A stretch of DNA of 10,586 bases, from the NCBI GenBank assembly GCA_013820865.1, contig JACDHU010000033.1, forward strand, positions 1 through 10,586, read 5' to 3'. Position 1 is the stretch's first letter; each line of letters opens with the position of its first letter. Shown piece after piece: positions 5,449 through 10,586 of this stretch. The translations under genes were made by a program, and so were the position numbers. The notes beneath the pieces were generated by a model, which saw only the letters and a list, made by a program, of their open reading frames with translations, was not told where the DNA came from and did not search any database. The DNA comes from Chloroflexota bacterium. Lineage in GTDB: Bacteria; Chloroflexota; Limnocylindria; QHBO01.

Positions 5449-7245
5449 TCAGTCGTCCTCGACGATCCGGAGGCGGAGCTCGTCGAGCTGGCTCACGGCG
5501 ATCGAGGAGGGGGCATCCATCATGAGGTCGGTGCCGGACTGCGTCTTCGGGAATGCCATGACCTCGCGGATGTTCTCGGCATCTGCGAAAAGAGCGGCCC
5601 ATCGGTCGATCCCGATGGCGATCCCGCCGTGTGGCGGTGCGCCGTACTCCAACGCATCCAGCAGGGCGCCGAACTCCTCGCGCATGCCGGCCACGCTGTG
5701 GCCCATGAGCGCGAAGGCGCGCTCCAGCAACGGGCGCTGATGAATGCGGACCGATCCCCCGCCAAGCTCCCAGCCGTTGAGCGCCAGATCGTATTGCTGC
5801 GCGCGAAGGCCGCCCGGATCGGACTCCATGCGCTCGACATCTTCGGGCACGGGCGCGCTGAATGGGTTGTGCGTCGCGTCCCAGCGCTGGCCGTCGGCGT
5901 CCCAGGTGAACATCGGGAAGCGATGAACCCAGACGTACGCCAGGACCGACGGATCGCGCAGGCCCAGCCGCTCCCCCATCTCGAGGCGAATGTGGCCGAC
6001 GGCCTCGGCCGCGGCGACTCGGTCGGCATCGGCGACGATGAGCACCAGGTCTCCCGCTGACGCACCGGTCGCGCCCAGCAGCTCCGCCTCGTGGGCGGCA
6101 AGGAACTTGGCAGCCGGGCCATGCAGCGCGCCGTCGGCGTCAACGGAGAGGTGGACAAGCCCCTTGGCGCCGTGGCGCTTGGCGAGGTCGATCAGCTCGT
6201 CGAGCTGCTTGCGCGAGTAATCCCCGCAGCCCGGGACGGAGATGGCGAAGACCGCGCCGCCGGAGGTGATCGGCTCGGCAAACACCCGAAAGTCCACGTC
6301 GCGCACGACATCGTTGAGCTCGACCAGCTCCATGCCGAAGCGGATATCGGGCTTATCGGAGCCATAGCGCGCCATTGCCTCGTCATACGTCAGACGCGGG
6401 ATCGGGTCGTGCAGGATCGGTCGATCGGGAACGACTTCGCGGCTGACGGCCAGCGCCACACGCTCGACCATGGCCATCACATCGGCTTCGGCGACGAAGC
6501 TCATCTCGAGGTCGAGCTGGGTGAACTCCGGCTGCCGATCGCCGCGCGAGTCCTCGTCGCGGTAGCAGCGGGCGAGCTGGTAGTAGCGGTCGTAGCCGGC
6601 AACCATGAGCAGTTGCTTGAGCTGCTGCGGGCTCTGCGGCAGCGCGTAGAACGTCCCCGGCTGCTGGCGGCTTGGCACCACGAAGTCGCGAGCTCCCTCC
6701 GGCGTCGAGCGGATGAGGGTCGGCGTCTCGATATCGGCGAATCCTTCTGCCTCGAGCGTCCTACGGATGGCACCGCTCAGCCTGGCGCGCAGGAGGATGC
6801 GCTCCTGGAGCGCCGGACGGCGCAGGTCGAGATACCGATGCTTCAGGCGCAGGCTCTCGTCCAGGCCGGCCTGCTCCTCGTTGATATAGAACGGCGGCAC
6901 CTTCGACGGATTGAGCACGGTGAACCGATCCACCGCGACCTCGATCTCGCCGCTGGCCAGCTCGGTGTTGATGGTCCCTTCGGGTCGCGCGCGCACGACG
7001 CCTTCGACCTGGACGACCCACTCGTTGCGGGTTGGCTCGGCAGCCGCATGAGCATCGGCGGCTTGATCCGCGTTGGTGACGATCTGCGTGATCCCATGGC
7101 GATCACGCAGGTCGAAGAAGGCCAGGTTGCCGTGATCCCGGCGCCGATGCACCCATCCGGACAGGGTCACCCGCTCGGCGGCGTGCGCCGCTCGGAGCTC
7201 GCCGCAGGTATGGGTACGGAAGGAGGTGCTCATGGGAGCGGCCAT
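5449..7245 (-). CDS. aspS: Aspartate--tRNA ligase (AspRS), bacterial type with GAD insertion
   Basis: Charges tRNA-Asp. With the ATG at 7245 it is 598 residues, normal for the long bacterial form. Domains seen: N-terminal OB-fold anticodon domain (about 25-110, with GWVHRRRDHGNLAFFDLRDR at 30-49), LRLKHRYLDLRRP (132-144), motif 1 around ADIETPTL (170-177), motif 2 with CYRDEDSRGDRQPEFTQLDL (227-246), the bacterial GAD insertion (about 300-430), and motif 3 GIAIGIDRWAAL (541-552) followed by AFPKTQSGTDLM (564-575). Another ATG 4 codons later (7233) is equally possible; neither has a clear Shine-Dalgarno. The frame is open further upstream to 7350, but that would run into hisS and adds residues not seen in AspRS. 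It lies 19 nt after hisS. Whether it also charges tRNA-Asn cannot be told here. Confidence 0.96.
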   Translation of the reverse strand: MAAPMSTSFRTHTCGELRAAHAAERVTLSGWVHRRRDHGNLAFFDLRDRHGITQIVTNADQAADAHAAAEPTRNEWVVQVEGVVRARPEGTINTELASGEIEVAVDRFTVLNPSKVPPFYINEEQAGLDESLRLKHRYLDLRRPALQERILLRARLSGAIRRTLEAEGFADIETPTLIRSTPEGARDFVVPSRQQPGTFYALPQSPQQLKQLLMVAGYDRYYQLARCYRDEDSRGDRQPEFTQLDLEMSFVAEADVMAMVERVALAVSREVVPDRPILHDPIPRLTYDEAMARYGSDKPDIRFGMELVELNDVVRDVDFRVFAEPITSGGAVFAISVPGCGDYSRKQLDELIDLAKRHGAKGLVHLSVDADGALHGPAAKFLAAHEAELLGATGASAGDLVLIVADADRVAAAEAVGHIRLEMGERLGLRDPSVLAYVWVHRFPMFTWDADGQRWDATHNPFSAPVPEDVERMESDPGGLRAQQYDLALNGWELGGGSVRIHQRPLLERAFALMGHSVAGMREEFGALLDALEYGAPPHGGIAIGIDRWAALFADAENIREVMAFPKTQSGTDLMMDAPSSIAVSQLDELRLRIVEDD

Positions 7246-7264
7246 GGTAGCCGATCGGCCACGG

Positions 7265-8530
7265 CTATCCGTTGATTGAGGCCGCCACCAGATCAACCGC
7301 CACGTTCGACTGCTCGCCGGTCGCGAGGTTTTTGAGAGCCACCTGCTCATCGGCGACTTCGGCGCCGATGATCACCGCCCACGTCGCGCCCGCCTTCACC
7401 GCCGACTCGAGCTGCTTGCCGAGCTTTCGGGTGCTCCCGTCCGGGCGAATGGCAAGTCCGGCCGCGCGCAGTGTTGCGGCGATGCGCAACCGGTCAGCGT
7501 GGTCGTCGCCGCTTCCGACAACCGCTACCAGCGGTGCGGAGGATGGCAGCGCCACCTCCTGCTCGGCCATGGCCAGCACGGTCCGATCAAGGCCGATGCC
7601 GAAGCCGATGCCCGGCGTCGCCCGTCCGCCGAGGAGTTCCACCAGTCCGTCATAGCGGCCGCCGCCCCCGAGGGCCTGCTGCTGACCCTCGTGGCCCGCA
7701 ATCGCGAACTCGAAGGCCGTGCGCGTGTAATAGTCCAAACCACGCACCAGTCGGTGGTCGACGACATGCCGGACGCCGAGCGCATCGAGCAGGTCCAGGA
7801 CACCCCGCAAGTGGGTGCGACACTCGTCGCACAAATGGTCCGTGCTGCGTGGCGCTCCGTCCACCAGGTCGCCGGCCAGGTGCTTGTCGTCGAGGACACG
7901 CAGCGGGTTGATCTCGAGGCGGCGGCGTGAGTCATCGGTCAGGCGGTCGAGGTGAGCGCCGAAGTAGTCGACCAGTGCCTGGCGATAGGCCGGCCGGCAC
8001 GCCGCATCGCCGATGGAGTTCACGTGAGCCACCACATCGGTCAGTCCGAGCTCACCGTAGAAACGCTGGCCGAGCTCGATGAGCTCGGCATCGACGGCCG
8101 GGCCGGCGTCGCCGAGCACCTCGACGTCCCATTGCGTGAACTGCCGGTAGCGGCCGGCCTGCGGTCGGTCGTAGCGGAACATCGGGCCGATCATGGTCAG
8201 GCGCAGAGGGCCGGGACGCACGTGCATACCGTTCTCGATGAACGAGCGCACGATGCCGGCGGTCGGCTCTGGACGCAGCGCCCACGCGGCGCGCTCCTCA
8301 TCGCTGCCGCGAGCGCCCGAGACCCGGAACATCTCCTTCTCGACGGCGTCGCTCGACTCGCCCAGGCCGCGGGCGAAGAGCTCGGCGCGCTCGAAGAGCG
8401 GCACCTCGATGCGCTCGAATGCATACCGGCGGCTCAGGTCGCGCGCAACTGACTCAACGCGCTCCCAGGCCGGTCCGTCTTCGGGAAGCAGGTCTCGGGT
8501 GCCGCGCGGCGCACTGATCTGTCGGGGCAT
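7265..8530 (-). CDS. hisS: Histidine--tRNA ligase (HisRS)
   Basis: Charges tRNA-His. The 421-residue length is typical. Seen: APRGTRDLLPED (7-18), KEMFRV (65-70), LRPEPTAGIVRSF (85-97), motif 2 GPMFRYDRPQAGRYRQF (115-131), a CDEC pair in the insertion domain (234-237), the histidine-specific VRGLDYYTRTAFEF (262-275), GGGGRYDGL (288-296) and motif 3 GIGFGIGLDR (307-316). The C-terminal domain from about 333 is the anticodon-binding alpha/beta fold, starting APLVAVVGSG. It is the first gene of the hisS-aspS-ABM unit. No Shine-Dalgarno is seen; TACACT ends 6 nt before the ATG. A D-aminoacyl-tRNA deacylase gene, often found between relA and hisS in other bacteria, is absent. Confidence 0.97.
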   Translation of the reverse strand: MPRQISAPRGTRDLLPEDGPAWERVESVARDLSRRYAFERIEVPLFERAELFARGLGESSDAVEKEMFRVSGARGSDEERAAWALRPEPTAGIVRSFIENGMHVRPGPLRLTMIGPMFRYDRPQAGRYRQFTQWDVEVLGDAGPAVDAELIELGQRFYGELGLTDVVAHVNSIGDAACRPAYRQALVDYFGAHLDRLTDDSRRRLEINPLRVLDDKHLAGDLVDGAPRSTDHLCDECRTHLRGVLDLLDALGVRHVVDHRLVRGLDYYTRTAFEFAIAGHEGQQQALGGGGRYDGLVELLGGRATPGIGFGIGLDRTVLAMAEQEVALPSSAPLVAVVGSGDDHADRLRIAATLRAAGLAIRPDGSTRKLGKQLESAVKAGATWAVIIGAEVADEQVALKNLATGEQSNVAVDLVAASING

Positions 8531-8536
8531 GTCCGC

Positions 8537-8542
8537 AGTGTA
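8537..8542 (-). promoter_or_regulatory. Predicted -10 element for hisS (leaderless type)
   Basis: The minus strand reads TACACT, then GCGGAC, then the ATG at 8530. The hexamer matches TATAAT at 4 of 6 positions including the key T1, A2 and T6. The 6-nt spacing equals that of the two other unit heads. No -35 box is evident. Confidence 0.48.
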
Positions 8543-8587
8543 TCGGCCTCGGAAGCACGGTAGCGCGCGGTGCGGGCGTCAGGCGTG

Positions 8588-8622
8588 CCGATTTGTTGTC
8601 AGGTGGCACCTGTGGTGCCATT
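8588..8622 (+). repeat. Intergenic inverted-repeat arm, relA-hisS gap, left arm
   Basis: Begins CCGATTTGTTGTCAGGTGGC and ends GGTGCCATT. It matches the reverse complement of 8735-8769 at 28 of 35 positions without gaps, including 14 of the first 15. Inside it TGGCACC-TGT-GGTGCCA (8604-8620) is a perfect 7-bp hairpin, so each arm is itself a dyad. The arm starts 46 nt upstream of the hisS -10. Confidence 0.65.
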
Positions 8623-8734
8623 AGCCATGACTCGACCGCAAGATCAGCCCGCGATGATGCCCGCTAGTCCACATTACGGCGCAAATGCCACCCCTGCCGT
8701 GTCGTCTGACGAACCAAGGCCATAGCGTCCACCC

Positions 8735-8769
8735 AACGGCACTGGTGGTGCCATCTGACAACAAGTCGG
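8735..8769 (-). repeat. Intergenic inverted-repeat arm, relA-hisS gap, right arm
   Basis: On the plus strand AACGGCACTGGTGGTGCC is followed by ATCTGACAACAAGTCGG. It is the partner of 8588-8622 (28 of 35); the pair spans 182 bp. Inside, GGCAC and GTGCC flank a 5-nt loop. The 112 nt between the arms have no coding signal and no recognisable RNA gene. No target-site duplication is visible outside the arms. Confidence 0.65.
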
Positions 8770-8781
8770 TGAATCTCGGCC

Positions 8782-8799
8782 GGACGGACATTTCCGTCC
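8782..8799 (-). terminator. Terminator-like hairpin just after relA
   Basis: GGACGGA (8782-8788) and TCCGTCC (8793-8799) form a perfect 7-bp stem with a 4-nt loop, starting 4 nt after the relA stop. On the relA strand it is followed by GGCCGAGATT with no T-run, so it is at best a weak intrinsic terminator or a 3'-end stabiliser. Its place between a gene end and an inverted-repeat pair mirrors the hairpin at 1901-1925. Confidence 0.4.
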
Positions 8800-8803
8800 C
8801 GTC

Positions 8804-10586
8804 TCAACGCGCCTCGCGGGTGACGCTGGTGACGTCGCGCAGGCGCTCGATCTTGGTCAGCACCTTGGCGAGCTGCTGGAGCGAGTCGACCTTGAAGGTG
8901 GCGGTGATGACAGCGGTCCCATCGGGATGCGTGGCGACCGCGGCAGCCACGATGTTGACCTTGTACTCCGCCACGACGTTGGTGACCTCGTTGAGCAGCC
9001 CTGCACGATCGAGCGCGGTGATGCGCACCGTGATCGGATAGGTGTGCTGGGCGGCCAGCTCCCATTCCACGTCAATGAGCCGCTCAATGTCCCGCTCTGA
9101 CAGGACCGATGGGCACGACGCGCGGTGCACGGTCACTCCCTTCCCGCGCGTCACGTATCCGGTGATGTCATCACCGGGAATCGGCGAGCAGCACTTCGCA
9201 AACCGCACGAGCAGGTCGCCGACGCCCTTGACCTTGACGCCGGTGGTCGACGGCGCGGCCGGCGGCGCTTGCTCGGGCAGGGTGATGGCGGCGTCGTCGT
9301 GGATCTCGAGCTTGCTGACGACGGAGGCAGACGACACGGCGCCGTAGCCGATGGCGGCATAGAAGTCGTCGAGCTCGCGGTACTTATACTGCGCGGCCAG
9401 CTCGATCAGCTTCGTGCCATCAATTGACGCGAGCGTCTCGTGCGCGAGGCGCCGCAGCTCGCGGTCCAGCAGCTCCTTGCCCTGGATGATGTTCTCGTCC
9501 CGCTGCTGGTGCTTGAACCAGGCGCGGATCTTCTCCCGCGCATGCGAGGTCTGAACGATATTCAGCCAGTCGCGCGACGGCCCGTGCGCCGCCTTGGTGG
9601 TCACGACCTCGACGATGTCGCCATTGCGCAGCCGGTAGTCAAGGGGCACCAGCCGGTTGTTGACCTTCGCGCCGATGGTGCGATGGCCGACATCGGTATG
9701 GATGCGGTAGGCGAAGTCGAGCGGCGTGGCATCGCGCGGGAGGTCCTTGACATCGCCCTTGGGGGTGAAGACGAAGACCTGGTCCTGGAAGACTTCGAGC
9801 TTGAGGCCCTCGACGAATTCGGTCGGATCCACGACCTCGCGCTGCCAGTCCATGAGCTGGCGGACCCAGGCGAGCTTCTCGTCATATCGCCGGTCGTTCT
9901 TCGATCCTTCCTTGTATCGCCAGTGGGCCGCGATACCGGCCTCGGAGATCTCGTGCATCTGGTAGGTCCGGATCTGGACCTCCAGCGGCTTTGCCTCCGG
10001 ACCGATGACCGCGGTGTGCAAGCTCTGGTACATGTTCGCCTTCGGCATGGCGATGTAGTCGTCGAACTGACCCGGAACCGGTCGCCACAGCGAATGGACG
10101 ACGCCGAGGGCCGCATAGCAGTCCTTGATGTCGTCCACCAGCACGCGGATGGCATGCAGGTCGTAGATCTCGGTGAACTCCGAGCCCTTGCGCTCCATCT
10201 TTCGATAGATCGAGTACAGGTGCTTCGGGCGACCGCTGATCTCGGCCGCAATGTTCACCTTGCCGAGCTCCTTGCGCAGGATGCCGATGCTCTTGTTGAC
10301 GAAGCTCTCGCGTACCCGACGGCGATCCGTGAGCATCTCGACCAGTTGGCGGTACTTATCGGGCTCGGTGTACTTGAAGGCGAGATCCTCGAGCTCCCAC
10401 TTGATCTGCCACATGCCCAGCCGATGCGCGAGTGGTGCGTAGATCTCTATCGTCTGGCGGGCGATGCGCTGCTGTTTATCGGTCGGCAGGTGCTGGAGAG
10501 TGCGCATGTTGTGGAGCCGATCCGCGAGCTTGATGATGACGACCCGGACATCCTCGGCCATGGCCATGAACATCTTGCGGATGTTC
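8804..10586 (-). CDS. relA: RelA/SpoT-family (p)ppGpp synthetase/hydrolase, 5' end outside the window
   Basis: Makes, and probably hydrolyses, the stringent alarmone (p)ppGpp. The frame is open to the right edge, so the start and most of the HD hydrolase domain are missing; about 593 codons are visible. Numbering from the Met at 10573: end of the HD domain with KLADRLHNMRT (15-25; Asp18 is a metal ligand in this family); synthetase domain with GRPKHLYSIYRKM (114-126), YDLHAIRVLV (137-146), FDDYIAMPKANMYQSLHT (170-187) and EVQIRT (198-203); TGS domain (about 265-325, DQVFVFTPKGDVKDLP); a conserved Cys element FAKCCSPIPGDDITGY (458-473) with HRASC (483-487); and a C-terminal ACT domain (about 512-586). 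The site that is RxKD in bifunctional Rel and ExDD in RelA reads QFDD (169-172). Confidence 0.96.
   Translation of the reverse strand, partial: NIRKMFMAMAEDVRVVIIKLADRLHNMRTLQHLPTDKQQRIARQTIEIYAPLAHRLGMWQIKWELEDLAFKYTEPDKYRQLVEMLTDRRRVRESFVNKSIGILRKELGKVNIAAEISGRPKHLYSIYRKMERKGSEFTEIYDLHAIRVLVDDIKDCYAALGVVHSLWRPVPGQFDDYIAMPKANMYQSLHTAVIGPEAKPLEVQIRTYQMHEISEAGIAAHWRYKEGSKNDRRYDEKLAWVRQLMDWQREVVDPTEFVEGLKLEVFQDQVFVFTPKGDVKDLPRDATPLDFAYRIHTDVGHRTIGAKVNNRLVPLDYRLRNGDIVEVVTTKAAHGPSRDWLNIVQTSHAREKIRAWFKHQQRDENIIQGKELLDRELRRLAHETLASIDGTKLIELAAQYKYRELDDFYAAIGYGAVSSASVVSKLEIHDDAAITLPEQAPPAAPSTTGVKVKGVGDLLVRFAKCCSPIPGDDITGYVTRGKGVTVHRASCPSVLSERDIERLIDVEWELAAQHTYPITVRITALDRAGLLNEVTNVVAEYKVNIVAAAVATHPDGTAVITATFKVDSLQQLAKVLTKIERLRDVTSVTREAR

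Noticed and set aside
7246..7350. Earlier in-frame ATG that would extend aspS by 35 codons into hisS
   Set aside because: The extension has no counterpart in AspRS, overlaps the hisS 3' end, and the family N-terminus (RTHTCGELR) begins shortly after the ATGs at 7245/7233.

Overview
This is a GC-rich bacterial window in which nearly every gene is read leftwards (minus strand). It is a chromosomal housekeeping block for tRNA charging and tRNA thiolation, not a mobile or defence island. From the right edge to the left the minus-strand order is: relA/rel (5' end cut by the window edge), hisS, aspS, a small ABM-fold monooxygenase, cysteine desulfurase (iscS/nifS type), mnmA, a 92-residue membrane protein, a DUF948 (YtxG-like) protein, a YtxH protein and alaS (3' end cut by the left edge). 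One plus-strand gene, a solitary ectoine synthase (ectC), lies between the ABM gene and the desulfurase. The relA-hisS-aspS ... iscS-mnmA ... alaS order is known from Bacillota such as Bacillus. High GC, the protein sequences and the DUF948/YtxH pair suggest a GC-rich Chloroflexota-like bacterium; that assignment is inference.

Layout. 1-1034 alaS N-terminal part; 1035-1117 short gap with a 9-bp-stem hairpin; 1118-1710 ytxH and the DUF948 gene, overlapping by 4 nt; 1711-1957 non-coding; 1958-2236 membrane protein; 2244-3329 mnmA; 3326-4471 desulfurase (4-nt ATGA overlap with mnmA); 4472-4756 non-coding, divergent between the desulfurase and ectC; 4757-5140 ectC; 5145-5444 ABM protein, convergent with ectC and 4 nt after aspS; 5449-7245 aspS; 7265-8530 hisS; 8531-8803 non-coding; 8804 to the right edge, relA.

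How the genes work together. AlaRS, AspRS and HisRS charge tRNAs. The desulfurase supplies persulfide sulfur and MnmA uses it for 2-thiouridine at tRNA position 34. RelA/Rel makes (p)ppGpp in response to uncharged tRNA. The ectoine synthase and ABM protein are accessory genes placed between aspS and the desulfurase.

The most interesting material is in the three non-coding gaps. Each holds a pair of imperfect inverted arms of about 35 nt (24-28 matches over 35-38 positions), spanning 132-182 bp. The arms resemble each other between gaps, and one extra copy lies next to the desulfurase promoter, so this looks like one degenerate family of intergenic repeats (REPIN/MITE-like or regulatory). In addition, the three genes that open minus-strand units (hisS, desulfurase, DUF948) all show TAnnnT followed by exactly 6 nt and then ATG, with no good Shine-Dalgarno. 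That is the signature of leaderless mRNAs. The nearest repeat edge is about 42-46 nt upstream of the -10 in all three cases. No RNA gene, CRISPR array, transposase gene or origin was seen.
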